Positions 16,951-25,098 of a stretch of 64,000 bases of DNA are shown piece by piece. Origin of the DNA: Collinsella aerofaciens (GTDB lineage Bacteria > Actinomycetota > Coriobacteriia > Coriobacteriales > Coriobacteriaceae); contig NZ_JADMOP010000001.1 of assembly GCF_015558785.1 (NCBI RefSeq), positions 207,021 through 271,020 of the forward strand. Direction: 5' to 3'. Position numbers and translations under genes: made by a program. The notes beneath the pieces are model-generated. The model was not told the DNA's origin and searched no databases. It worked only from the letters and a program-made list of their open reading frames with translations. Within the stretch, counting starts at the first letter, position 1. Each line of letters opens with the position of its first letter.

Positions 16951-18717
16951 ATGAGCATGAGCAAGAACATCGCACGCCTGGCAGTAACCGCCGGCCTCAC
17001 AGCAGCGCTGAGCTTTGGTGGTGTGATGGCCCCGGTCACGATGGCGTTTGCTGAGGGTACGCCGGTGGCTACGACGAGTGGCAACGTGACGATTAATGAG
17101 GAGACCTACAAGGATACGACCTTTAAGGGTATCCAGATTTTCAAGGCTAAGGTTACGCAGGACCAGAAGAGCGAGGGAGTCTGGGATTCCACTGGCGATA
17201 AGACCCTTTCCGATATTGATTGGGCAAATAATTCCGTGAAGGCTGCAGTGACTACGGCGTTTGATAATGTTGATAATGGCTCTAAACCTAGTGATTTGCC
17301 TAACGATAATTCCGCTCAGGCATGGGTCAACTTCATCAATAACCACAGTTCTGAAGTTGTGGGCAATAACGTCAATGCCGGAAGTGTGCTCGACATGATT
17401 GCTAAGTCGCTTGAAGGCCAGACGTGGACAGATGCGAAGAGTGGTACCCCGGGAACATTTGAGGGCATCGATGCCGGCTACTGGCTCTTTGAAACGAAGT
17501 CGGTCGGTGCAACTACTGGAGCAGATCGCAATAAAGACGCTTACACCTCACCGATCTTCGCTGTCGTCGGTGGCGAAGATGTAAAGGTGGAGCCCAAGAA
17601 GGATGTCCCCAGCGTTACCAAGGCAGTCAAGGACGATAACAACGGTAGTTTTGTGACAGATGGGAACAAGGACGTTTTCGAGGCGCCCAATAGGGTTGCG
17701 GACTCTGCATCCGACCAGCTGATTGAGTACCAGCTTGCAGGTACCGTGGCCAGCAATATCAATACTTACGAAAAGTACAGCTATACCTTTACTGATGATC
17801 TGCCTTCTACGATGGTTCCCAACCTCTCCGACGGTAAACCTGTTGTTGAGGTCAAGATTGACAATGCTAAGGTCAAGGAAGGCTACTACACTGCGAACTA
17901 CGTCACTGATCAAGGAAAGAACGAGCTTGTTGTTTCTTTTGACAACCTTAAGGGAGAAATTAAATCTGACAAGGATAAGGATATTACCGTTAGTGGTAGC
18001 TCCAAAATCTATGTGAACTATAAGGCAAAGCTCAACCCTACTAAGGTTAACGCCGATATACTCGGTAAAGGCCAGAAGAATACCGTTACTCTGACCTATT
18101 CCAATAACCCCCACTCTAACGAAACAGGTACAACAGTCGTGCATCCCGCCTACGACTACACCTACGGCATTGACGTCACCAAGGTTGGTAATGAGGAAAC
18201 CCCTAAGAAGCTCTCCGGTGTTGTGTTCAAGCTGCAGGAGAAGAACGACGAGGGCGAACTCGAGAATAAGTTCATCGATTGCACCGGTGTAAAACAGACG
18301 AACGCCGAGAAAGCCAAGCTTACCACGGATTCCAGCGGCAAGATTAACGTTGTCGGTCTCGATGAGGGCACTTATGTCCTCACAGAGGTCACGCCCGCAC
18401 CTGGCTACGATAACTCTCACGGCGACAAAGGCATCACGTTCACCATTACAAGCGGTAAGCTTTCCGAGAACGACACCACCGTGGTTACCCCTACGGCTAT
18501 GGTAACTGATGGAGACAATCAGACGCTCGTCAAAGTCGAAAACTCCACTGACGGCATGGTGCACCTCACCGTTACCGATAAGAAGGGCTCCAACCTCCCG
18601 CTGACCGGTCTCAACGGCGTGACCTTCACCTGGATCGCTGGTGGCGCGGTGCTGTGCATCGGCGTGGCGCACCTCATCCGCAGCCGTAAGCAGGCTGAGG
18701 AGTCCGAGCAGGAGTAA
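16951..18717 (+). CDS. LPXTG major pilin (SpaA/FimA type, D2 isopeptide domain)
   Basis: ATG 16951 follows AGAGGAAAAG; 588 residues. An alternative upstream ATG at 16885 lacks a ribosome-binding site. Signal peptide (MSKNIARLAVTAGLTAALS to AFAEG); N-domain (TFKGIQIFKAK; AGYWLFETKS); D2 isopeptide domain (LIEYQLAGTVASNINTYEKY; YTFTDDLP); C-domain with the YGIDVTKVG strand and E-box TYVLTEVTPAPGYD. The sorting signal is LPLTG plus hydrophobic helix and charged tail. The domain order matches backbone pilins whose lysines are cross-linked by class C sortase. Codon choice is AT-richer than in the preceding pilin gene. A strong terminator follows. Confidence 0.9.
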   Translation: MSMSKNIARLAVTAGLTAALSFGGVMAPVTMAFAEGTPVATTSGNVTINEETYKDTTFKGIQIFKAKVTQDQKSEGVWDSTGDKTLSDIDWANNSVKAAVTTAFDNVDNGSKPSDLPNDNSAQAWVNFINNHSSEVVGNNVNAGSVLDMIAKSLEGQTWTDAKSGTPGTFEGIDAGYWLFETKSVGATTGADRNKDAYTSPIFAVVGGEDVKVEPKKDVPSVTKAVKDDNNGSFVTDGNKDVFEAPNRVADSASDQLIEYQLAGTVASNINTYEKYSYTFTDDLPSTMVPNLSDGKPVVEVKIDNAKVKEGYYTANYVTDQGKNELVVSFDNLKGEIKSDKDKDITVSGSSKIYVNYKAKLNPTKVNADILGKGQKNTVTLTYSNNPHSNETGTTVVHPAYDYTYGIDVTKVGNEETPKKLSGVVFKLQEKNDEGELENKFIDCTGVKQTNAEKAKLTTDSSGKINVVGLDEGTYVLTEVTPAPGYDNSHGDKGITFTITSGKLSENDTTVVTPTAMVTDGDNQTLVKVENSTDGMVHLTVTDKKGSNLPLTGLNGVTFTWIAGGAVLCIGVAHLIRSRKQAEESEQE

Positions 18718-19023
18718 CGCTCGCTCACCCATCCCTTTGGCAGGTGGGATGTGATGGCCATGAGACTTGCGGACACTCTTCTCGTCCATCCACGTTCTTG
18801 CTTTGCCATTCTCTTTTCGGGGCAGACTCCGCACTGGAGTCTGCCCCGTTCTTTTTGGACATAGCAGCCGGAGTGCCGTTGCGCGTAGGATCGGGCGTAT
18901 GGTTAGCGAACAGATGTTTGCTAATATTGCGTTTACCAGCTGTAAGTGCGAGTGCTCGCAGTAAAATACCCTTGCGACGCATTCCGTGCGCGGGCGGCCG
19001 ACGACTCGATCGGAGGTCCCCAA
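18718..19023. other. Intergenic region after the pilins
   Basis: 306 bp. It holds the terminator at 18818-18856, then about 165 bp without a recognised gene, ending in CGGAGG, the ribosome-binding site of the 50-residue ORF. Confidence 0.6.
18818..18856 (+). terminator. Terminator after the major pilin gene
   Basis: A 13-bp perfect stem (CGGGGCAGACTCC with its complement, loop GCACT) followed by TTCTTTTT. Confidence 0.93.
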
Positions 19024-19176
19024 ATGCTGAAATTCCTTAACGCGCTCGCCGCCCTCGCGGCGGTAGGCTCGTTCGTCATCGCGTTTCTTGACTCGTATGA
19101 GGTTCGGTTTAAGGTCCGTAGGCGCACGCGCGGTGCGGACGGTAGAAGGCATTTGCGCCGCAACAAGCGCAAATAA
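19024..19176 (+). CDS. 50-residue membrane peptide of unknown function
   Basis: ATG 19024 sits 7 bp after CGGAGG. The product has one hydrophobic helix (FLNALAALAAVGSFVIAFLD) and a very basic tail (RFKVRRRTRGADGRRHLRRN), predicting an N-out/C-in single-pass peptide. A dedicated terminator (19179-19207) follows directly, which supports a real short transcription unit. Its place between the pilins and the sortase might link it to pilus assembly, but this is only position. No family recognised. Confidence 0.55.
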   Translation: MLKFLNALAALAAVGSFVIAFLDSYEVRFKVRRRTRGADGRRHLRRNKRK

Positions 19177-19178
19177 GA

Positions 19179-19207
19179 ATGCCCGGGGTTCGGAGCCCGG
19201 GCATTTA
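19179..19207 (+). terminator. Terminator after the 50-residue ORF
   Basis: ATGCCCGGG (19179-19187) pairs with CCCGGGCAT (19196-19204), followed by TTT. Confidence 0.85.
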
Positions 19208-19437
19208 ACAAAAGCTGAAAACTAGGCCGCCCGCGCTCTCGTACACTTACGCGGGGTGCGTCGTTTTCTATTGACATTGTATCCCGAATCGCCCAGCCGA
19301 TTCGGGACATTTTGAAAACTCAAATGCTGGCTTATCCTCGACTGGACGGTGCAGTCTAGCTGCGTTGTCTGGCGCGGAAGCTCGCTAATCGGCTATTATT
19401 TGTTTAGACAACCTGAGCTGTAGAGGAGTGACCGTCG

Positions 19438-20376
19438 ATGGTGCAGGGCGCCAAACATATGAAGAGCAATAACGCCGCGGACAACGGTGGCTCAAGCCCT
19501 CAGCCCAAACCTCAACCAAAGCCCAAGCGCCGTCGCAAGCGGCTGCCGCGCTGGGCCGACCGGCTCATCACCATCGTCATCATCCTTATTGGCGTGGGCC
19601 TTATGACCTGGCCGTGGATTTTGGACCGGCTCGAGGCCTCGGGCGTGTTCAACCAGATCAGCACGGTGTCCAGCACCGTGGACGCGCTGTCTGCCGAGGA
19701 GCGCGAGCGCATCCTGCTCCAGGCGCGCTCCTTTAATGAGCAGCTGGCGGGCGAGGCCACCGAGCTCCCCGCCGACCAGATTGAGCCCTACGCTCAGCAG
19801 CTCATCTTTGACCGTGACCCCATGATGAGTTGGGTCGAGATCCCCTCCATCGACGTGAGCATGCCCATCTACCACGGCACGAGCGAGGAAGTCCTTATGG
19901 CGGGCGTCGGCCACCTGGAGGGCACGAGCCTGCCGGTGGGCGGCACCTCGACGCATTGCGTGCTCACCGCGCACTCGGGCATGCGCAACCTGAGTATGTT
20001 CGACGACATACACTCGCTGGAGCCCGGCGACCTGGTGCTACTGCACACCATGAACAAGACGCTCGCCTACAAGATGGTGGACTCCGAGGTGGTGCTGCCC
20101 GAGGAGATGGAGTCGCTGACCATCGAGCCCGGCGCCGACAAGGTGACGCTCGTCACCTGCACGCCCTATGGCGTGAACGACCATCGCCTGCTGGTGCATT
20201 GCGTGCGCACCAAGTACAACAAGAAGGACGTCGACAAGCAAAAGTCGCTGGCCGGTCGCCACTGGGGCAAGCGCGAGTTTGCCGTGCTCATTGTGGTCGT
20301 GGCCATTGTGCTGTTGCTTCTGGACATCGTGATCCACGCGGTCCGCAAGCGCCGCAAGGCCAAGGCCTCGGCATAA
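19438..20376 (+). CDS. srtC: Class C sortase (pilin polymerase)
   Basis: A 312-residue membrane-anchored transpeptidase that links LPXTG pilins into a fibre. A basic N-terminus with PQPKPQPKPK repeats is followed by a transmembrane helix (ITIVIILIGVGLMTWPWI). A lid segment with the DP motif (FDRDPMM) precedes the catalytic core: His in TAHSG, Cys in VTCTPYG and Arg in NDHRLLVHC. A second C-terminal helix (EFAVLIVVVAIVLLLLDIVI) and basic tail are class C traits. It has its own upstream region, 720 bp after the pilins, so it may be transcribed separately. It is the only sortase in the window, so it probably handles LPLSG, MPSTG and LPLTG substrates alike. Confidence 0.95.
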   Translation: MVQGAKHMKSNNAADNGGSSPQPKPQPKPKRRRKRLPRWADRLITIVIILIGVGLMTWPWILDRLEASGVFNQISTVSSTVDALSAEERERILLQARSFNEQLAGEATELPADQIEPYAQQLIFDRDPMMSWVEIPSIDVSMPIYHGTSEEVLMAGVGHLEGTSLPVGGTSTHCVLTAHSGMRNLSMFDDIHSLEPGDLVLLHTMNKTLAYKMVDSEVVLPEEMESLTIEPGADKVTLVTCTPYGVNDHRLLVHCVRTKYNKKDVDKQKSLAGRHWGKREFAVLIVVVAIVLLLLDIVIHAVRKRRKAKASA

Positions 20377-20390
20377 GACATCGTTCGGAA

Positions 20391-20423
20391 CCACCACAAT
20401 GGGGACAGGCACCTTTGTGGTGG
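20391..20423 (+). repeat. Palindromic repeat family B, copy
   Basis: CCACCACAA and CCTTTGTGGTGG flank TGGGGACAGGCA. It starts 15 bp after the sortase stop codon. Confidence 0.88.
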
Positions 20424-20434
20424 TTGGGGCTTCC

Positions 20435-20499
20435 AAACCATCACAACACTCGATGAAAATCTCGATTTTGGCGAAAAACGTCGAATGTTGTGATGGTTT
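20435..20499. repeat. Palindromic intergenic repeat, family C, copy 4 (reverse orientation)
   Basis: 19-bp arms with one mismatch (AAACCATCACAACACTCGA; complement at 20481-20499). The loop matches copy 3. Confidence 0.88.
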
Positions 20500-20681
20500 T
20501 CGTTGTGGGCGAGACGGTTTTCGCTATGGACGGTGCGATTTCGCTGCAGAACCGCCAGCCCGCCGCCTGCCAGCCCACCGCCCTCGTTACGTTTTCGCTG
20601 CATTTGGGTAAAGCGCCTGCTCCAAGCCGGCGTTGCCTTGTATACTAGAGCGGTTTATCTGTTATGCGGAAGGGAGCGCCT

Positions 20682-20993
20682 ATGGCACTCAGCGAGAAAG
20701 ACGTGCGCGGCATCGCCAAGTACGCAAAGATCGCACTGACCGATGACGAGCTCACCCAGATGACGTCCTACATGAACGACGCCGTCCAGATGCTCGAGCC
20801 CGTCTTGCAATATGACTTGCCCGACGTGGAGCCCACGTTCCATCCCATCGGAAGCCTGTCCAACGTGATGGGCGACGACCTGCGCGAGCCCGAGCGCGAC
20901 CTGCCGCTCGACGTTGCGCTCGAAAACGCCGGCAGCGCGCGCGACCGCTACTTCCGCGTGCCGTCCATTTTGGGAGAGGGGGAGAGCGAGTAA
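20682..20993 (+). CDS. gatC: Asp-tRNA(Asn)/Glu-tRNA(Gln) amidotransferase subunit C
   Basis: Small subunit (103 residues) that wraps and stabilises GatA-GatB, which convert misacylated Glu-tRNA(Gln) and Asp-tRNA(Asn) to the amidated forms. ATG 20682 follows GGAAGGGAG; an in-frame ATG at 20664 overlaps that site and is unlikely. Typical features are VRGIAKYAKIALTDDEL and the C-terminal motif LREPERDLPLDVALENAG. The stop overlaps the gatA start (TAATG), so the genes are translationally coupled. First gene of a gatCAB operon. Confidence 0.95.
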   Translation: MALSEKDVRGIAKYAKIALTDDELTQMTSYMNDAVQMLEPVLQYDLPDVEPTFHPIGSLSNVMGDDLREPERDLPLDVALENAGSARDRYFRVPSILGEGESE

Positions 20994-22507
20994 TGGCGCT
21001 AAGCTTCGATTCCCTTACCGCCGCCCAGATTGCCGCGGGCGTTGCCGCCGGCGACTTTACCGCTACCGAGGTGGCCCAGGCCTCCCTTGCCGCCATCGAG
21101 GCGCGCGAGGGTGGGGTCCAGGCATTCCTGCAGGTGGCGCCCGAGCTCGCGCTCGAGGCCGCTGCGCGCGTGGATGCCGACCATGCCGCAGGCAAGACAT
21201 TGCCCCCGCTCGCGGGCGTGCCGCTGGCCATTAAGGACAACATGAACCTCGTGGGCACGCGCACTACCTGCGCTTCTCGCATGCTCGAGGATTACCAGAG
21301 CATCTACACCGCTACCTGCGTCCAGCGCATGCTCGATGCCGGCTGCCTGCCCATGGGCAAGGCCAACATGGACGAGTTTGCCTTTGGCAGCTCCACCGAG
21401 AGCTCGGCGTTCCACCGTACCAACAACCCCTGGGATACCGAGCGCGTGCCCGGCGGCTCCTCGGGCGGCTCCGCTGCCGCCGTCGCCGCGGGCGAAGTCG
21501 CGCTTTCGTTGGGCTCGGACACCGGCGGCTCCATTCGCCAGCCGGCGTCGCTGTGCGGCGTGGTGGGCTTTAAGCCCACGTATGGCGCCGTGAGCCGTTA
21601 CGGCGTGGTTGCCTTTGGCTCGTCGCTCGACCAGGTGGGCCCCTTTGGCCGCACGGTCGAGGATGTCGCGCTGGCCATGAACGCGCTTACCGGTGCGGGC
21701 CACGATCCGTACGACTGCACCAGCCGGGATTGCGCCGTCGACTTTACCGAGCATCTCAACGACAGCATCGAGGGCAAGCACGTGGGCATCATCCCTGCGT
21801 TTATGGAGGCCGAGGGCCTGACGCCCGAGGTCAAGGCCGCTGTTCAGCGCGCCGCCCAGGAGCTGCAGAACCAGGGCGCCGAGCTGGTCGAGGTCGACCT
21901 GCCGCACCTGGACGCCGCCATCGCCGCCTACTACGTCATCGGCCCGGCCGAGGCGTTCTCCAACCTGGCACGTTTCGACGGCATTCGCTACGGCTATCAG
22001 GAGGAGGGCTGCACTAACCTGTCCGACCAGAGCTCGCTTTCGCGCGCCCACGGCTTTGGTGCCGAGGCCAAGCGCCGCCAGATGCTCGGCGCCTACCTGC
22101 TGAGCTCGGGCGTGTACGACAAGTACTACTACGCTGCGCAAAAGGCCCGCACGCTCATCACGCAGGACTACGACGCCGCGTATGCCAAGGTGGACACCAT
22201 CCTTATGCCCGCCTCGCCGCGTACGGCCTTTAAGTTTGGCGAGATCAGCGACCCCACGCAGATGTACCTCTCCGATCTGTACACTATCTCGCTCAACATT
22301 TGCGGCAACGGCGGTATCTCGGTGCCGCTGGGCCTGGGCGAGGACACCAAGCTGCCCGTTTCTGCCCAGCTGGTTGGTCCGGCCTTTAAGGACCGTCAGC
22401 TGCTCACGTTTGCCCGCGCCCTGGAGCGCGGCTTTGCCGATGCCGCCACGGGTGCGCCCGCGCTTTCCGTCGCGCCCGATTTTGCCGGGAAGGGAGGCGA
22501 GCTGTAA
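20993..22507 (+). CDS. gatA: Asp-tRNA(Asn)/Glu-tRNA(Gln) amidotransferase subunit A
   Basis: Amidase-signature glutaminase that releases ammonia from glutamine and channels it to GatB. The Ser-cisSer-Lys triad is visible: lysine in PLAIKDN, cis-serine in GGSSGGSAAAVAAG and the nucleophilic serine in SDTGGSIRQPA. Length 504, slightly longer than average. Its start overlaps the gatC stop by one base and its stop overlaps the gatB start by one base (TAATGA), which gives stoichiometric co-translation. Confidence 0.97.
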   Translation: MALSFDSLTAAQIAAGVAAGDFTATEVAQASLAAIEAREGGVQAFLQVAPELALEAAARVDADHAAGKTLPPLAGVPLAIKDNMNLVGTRTTCASRMLEDYQSIYTATCVQRMLDAGCLPMGKANMDEFAFGSSTESSAFHRTNNPWDTERVPGGSSGGSAAAVAAGEVALSLGSDTGGSIRQPASLCGVVGFKPTYGAVSRYGVVAFGSSLDQVGPFGRTVEDVALAMNALTGAGHDPYDCTSRDCAVDFTEHLNDSIEGKHVGIIPAFMEAEGLTPEVKAAVQRAAQELQNQGAELVEVDLPHLDAAIAAYYVIGPAEAFSNLARFDGIRYGYQEEGCTNLSDQSSLSRAHGFGAEAKRRQMLGAYLLSSGVYDKYYYAAQKARTLITQDYDAAYAKVDTILMPASPRTAFKFGEISDPTQMYLSDLYTISLNICGNGGISVPLGLGEDTKLPVSAQLVGPAFKDRQLLTFARALERGFADAATGAPALSVAPDFAGKGGEL

Positions 22508-24183
22508 TGAAGGAGCTTTCCGAGGTCCTGCAGGATTGGGAGGCCGTGATTGGCCTGGAGATCCATACCGAGCTCACCGCACTCGATACCAAGATGTTCT
22601 GCAACTGCAAGCTCAGCCACGATGACGAGCCCAACGCCAACGTGTGCCCGGTGTGCCTGGGCCTGCCCGGCGCCCTGCCGGTGCCCAACAAGCGCGCCAT
22701 CGAGAGCATCGTCAAGGCAGGTCTCGCCACCAATTGCGAGATTCAGCGCCACTCGATGTTCTACCGCAAGCACTACTTCTATCCCGATATGGCCAAGAAC
22801 TTCCAGACCACGCAGGGTCCGGTCGCCTTTGCCATGTACGGTCACCTTGATCTGGACGTGACCGGTCGCGGTGCCGCCGAGCGCCCCGATTGCGCGTTTG
22901 GCGAGGCCGAGGCTCAGAGCCTGGCGAGCGCTTCGGCCAACGCCGAGGGCCTGTCTACGTCCATGACGTCGACCATGCGCGAGGGCAACCAACGCGCCGG
23001 CCACCTGGCCAGCTATGACGCGTCCAACCTGCAGATGCCCGAGCGTCGCGAGGACGGTTCCTACACGGTGCCTATCCGCATCTTGCGTATCCATATGGAG
23101 GAGGATGCCGCCAAGATGGTTCACGTGGGCGGCGCCGAGGGCCGCATTACCGCCGCGGCCGAGTCGCTCGTCGACTACAACCGCTGCGGTACGCCGCTAA
23201 TTGAGCTCGTCACCGAGCCCGACCTGCGTACGCCCGAGGAGGCTCGCCTGTTTATGGAGAAGCTCCGTCGCATCTTTGTGACGCTGGGCATTTCGGACTG
23301 CTCCATGGAGAAGGGTTCCATGCGCTGCGACGGCAACGTGTCGCTGCGCCGCCGCGGCGAGACCAAGCTGGGCACCAAGACCGAGCTCAAGAACCTCAAC
23401 TCGTTTAAGAGCCTGCACGACGGCCTTGCCTACGAGATCTGCCGCCAGGCCGAGGTGCTCGAGGAGGGCGGCATCATCTATCAGGAGACCCGTCACTGGG
23501 AGCCCAGCCGCAAGCGCACCGTGGTCATGCGTGTGAAGGAGACGGCCGACGACTATCGCCTGTTCCCCGATCCCGACCTGGCGCCCTTCGATCTGGACGA
23601 CGAGTTCATCGACCGTTGCCGTGGCGAGATCCCCGAGCTGCCCGATGCCAAGCGCGCCCGTTTTGAGGCAGACTTTGGCATTAAGGCGGCCGATGCCGAG
23701 CAGATTGCCGGCGACCCGGAGTTTGCCGACTTCTTTGAGGCCGCCGCTGCCGGTATGGCCGGCAAGGAGGCCCAGACGGTCGCAAACTTGCTGGTGAACG
23801 AGATGATCGCTTACCTTAAGGGCGCAGGCGTGTCGCTCACCGAGTCCGGCATCGCGCCGGCTCAGGTGGCAGCGCTGGCTAAGCTGCTGGCGACCGATGC
23901 CATCAGCTCCAATCAGGCGCACGAGGTCTTTGAGGCCATGGCCCAGACCGGTGACGATCCCAACAAGATCGTCGACGAGCGCGGTATGCGTCAGGTGAGC
24001 GATGCCGGCGCGCTGCAGCCGATCGTGGACGAGGTGCTGGCAAACTGTGCCGAGCAGGCGCAGCAGTATCGTGACGGCAACCAGAAGGTCATCGGCTTTT
24101 TGGTGGGCCAGTGCATGAAGGCGAGCCGCGGCAAGGGCAATCCGAAGCTCTTCAACGAGTTGCTGAGAACGTCGCTCTCGTAG
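22507..24183 (+). CDS. gatB: Asp-tRNA(Asn)/Glu-tRNA(Gln) amidotransferase subunit B
   Basis: Kinase/amidotransferase subunit that phosphorylates the misacyl group and replaces it with ammonia. The N-terminal catalytic cradle begins VIGLEIHTELTALDTKMFC with the zinc cysteines (CNCKL and VCPVCLGLPG). Later motifs are LSYDASN-like LASYDASNLQ, GTPLIELVTEPD and TKTELKNLNSF. The C-terminal helical and YqeY-like tRNA-binding domain ends GFLVGQCMKASRGKGNPK. A roughly 25-residue insertion (RGAAERPDCAFGEAEAQSLA) in the first third is not common. The coding region ends directly before a large inverted repeat that probably also terminates transcription. Confidence 0.97.
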   Translation: MKELSEVLQDWEAVIGLEIHTELTALDTKMFCNCKLSHDDEPNANVCPVCLGLPGALPVPNKRAIESIVKAGLATNCEIQRHSMFYRKHYFYPDMAKNFQTTQGPVAFAMYGHLDLDVTGRGAAERPDCAFGEAEAQSLASASANAEGLSTSMTSTMREGNQRAGHLASYDASNLQMPERREDGSYTVPIRILRIHMEEDAAKMVHVGGAEGRITAAAESLVDYNRCGTPLIELVTEPDLRTPEEARLFMEKLRRIFVTLGISDCSMEKGSMRCDGNVSLRRRGETKLGTKTELKNLNSFKSLHDGLAYEICRQAEVLEEGGIIYQETRHWEPSRKRTVVMRVKETADDYRLFPDPDLAPFDLDDEFIDRCRGEIPELPDAKRARFEADFGIKAADAEQIAGDPEFADFFEAAAAGMAGKEAQTVANLLVNEMIAYLKGAGVSLTESGIAPAQVAALAKLLATDAISSNQAHEVFEAMAQTGDDPNKIVDERGMRQVSDAGALQPIVDEVLANCAEQAQQYRDGNQKVIGFLVGQCMKASRGKGNPKLFNELLRTSLS

Positions 24184-24189
24184 CTGCGA

Positions 24190-24332
24190 GGCCGGGGAAG
24201 CCCCGAGTCGCCGGGGTATTTCCTCCAAATTTCAAACAGTCCTATGCAAGACGAAGGCCACATTTAGTGGCCTTCTTTGCATGCGGAACTCATTTGGAGC
24301 AAACACCCCGGCGACTCGGGGCTTCCCCGGCC
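24190..24332. repeat. Large nested inverted repeat element (IR-1), 28-bp perfect arms
   Basis: 24190-24217 and 24305-24332 are perfect complements over 28 bp (GGCCGGGGAAGCCCCGAGTC...). Inside lie a second pair, CTCCAAAT (24222-24229) and ATTTGGAG (24292-24299), and a terminator-like hairpin AAGGCCAC-ATTTA-GTGGCCTT. The whole can fold into one long rod. It starts 7 bp after the gatB stop. Confidence 0.92.
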
Positions 24333-24435
24333 AGACGACTCGGCCGTTCGGGTCAGGTGGGCTGAATGGAATAGAGTGAATGAGGGCGCCGTTGGCGCCC
24401 TCATTCTTTATGGATGTTGAAAACGAAGGTGAATA

Positions 24436-24593
24436 CTTTTCCGCGAAGTGAACGACCTATTTTGGGCCCCTGAAACATCAACACTTTTCTGGCTCTGTTT
24501 CCTGCGGTTTTGTCGAGTTTTTCCTACGGTTTTGCTGGTGAAAAATGCAGATGTTTCGGGGGTCCGATTTCACTCGTTCACTTCGCGGAAAAG
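24436..24593. repeat. Large inverted repeat element (IR-2), 20-bp perfect arms
   Basis: CTTTTCCGCGAAGTGAACGA (24436-24455) is perfectly complementary to 24574-24593. A nested pair (24467-24479 with 24551-24563) matches at 12 of 13 positions. The central 70 bp are pyrimidine-rich on the plus strand. No coding potential is evident. Confidence 0.9.
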
Positions 24594-24719
24594 AATTAGA
24601 CCTCGATTTGTTGGGTCGGGGGAGAGCCTTTCTTGGATGCCGGAGATGTACGTTGCGGCAGGCGGATCGCCAGAAGTCGGCTGTTCCGCGCCTCAAGATT
24701 TCCAAAAAGTTAACCTTTG

Positions 24720-24751
24720 TTGAACTTAATAGTTAGATAAACTAAACTATT
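24720..24751 (+). promoter_or_regulatory. Promoter with palindromic (DtxR/MntR-like) operator for DUF6110-ATPase
   Basis: TTGAAC (24720-24725), a 17-bp spacer and TAAACT (24743-24748) form a plausible promoter. Over it lie AATAGTT (24728-24734) and AACTATT (24745-24751), with an inner TTAG-ATAAA-CTAA. TTAG/CTAA half-sites recall DtxR/MntR-family operators, which would suit a metal exporter, but the match is only suggestive. Confidence 0.5.
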
Positions 24752-24834
24752 TTCCAAAAGTGTGCTCGAGCAAACTTGTTTACTCGGGTGCTAAGGCACC
24801 GTGCCGCAGTTGTTGCGGAAAAGGGAGAGACATC

Positions 24835-25080
24835 ATGAAGAAGTCCACGTTTAACACCCTGCTTGTTGGTGGCGGTTTTCTGCTTGGTACGGCCGGCATC
24901 AAGCTGCTCACCAGCGCTCCGGTAAAGAACGCCTGTGTGCAGGGCATCGCGTGCGGCATGCGCGTCAAGAACTGCTACCAGGACATGGTCGAGCAGGCCA
25001 AGGCCAATGTCGATGACATGGTTGCCGAGGCTGCCTACATCACCCAGAGCGAGGCCGCTGCTGACGAGGCAGTCGAGTGA
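24835..25080 (+). CDS. DUF6110-like small protein upstream of P-type ATPase
   Basis: 81 residues from ATG 24835 (AAAGGGAGAG upstream). The N-terminus STFNTLLVGGGFLLGTAGIK contains one Gly-rich hydrophobic helix. It is followed by a cysteine-containing segment (NACVQGIACGMRVKNCYQDM) and an acidic tail. The size, position and opening sequence match what I recall of DUF6110 proteins, which neighbour heavy-metal P-type ATPases; function undetermined. The three cysteines could bind metal, and a regulatory or chaperone subunit of the ATPase is a reasonable inference. It is separated from the ATPase gene by 18 bp. Confidence 0.75.
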   Translation: MKKSTFNTLLVGGGFLLGTAGIKLLTSAPVKNACVQGIACGMRVKNCYQDMVEQAKANVDDMVAEAAYITQSEAAADEAVE

Positions 25081-25098
25081 CGCTCCCAGGCACAAACT

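Larger units (their letters stand above)
20377..20681. other. Intergenic region between sortase and gatC
   Basis: 305 bp with a family B repeat (20391-20423) and a family C repeat (20435-20499). A TATACT -10-like box lies at 20641-20646, about 36 bp before gatC. No gene is seen. Confidence 0.7.
24184..24834. other. 651-bp intergenic region between gatB and the DUF6110 gene
   Basis: It contains IR-1 and IR-2 and, from about 24711, an AT-rich promoter/operator for the metal ATPase locus. No protein or RNA gene is recognised apart from these elements. Confidence 0.75.

Noticed and set aside
24254..24280. Simple gatB terminator only
   Set aside because: The small hairpin is terminator-like but is enclosed in much longer perfect arms, so the larger element is the better description.
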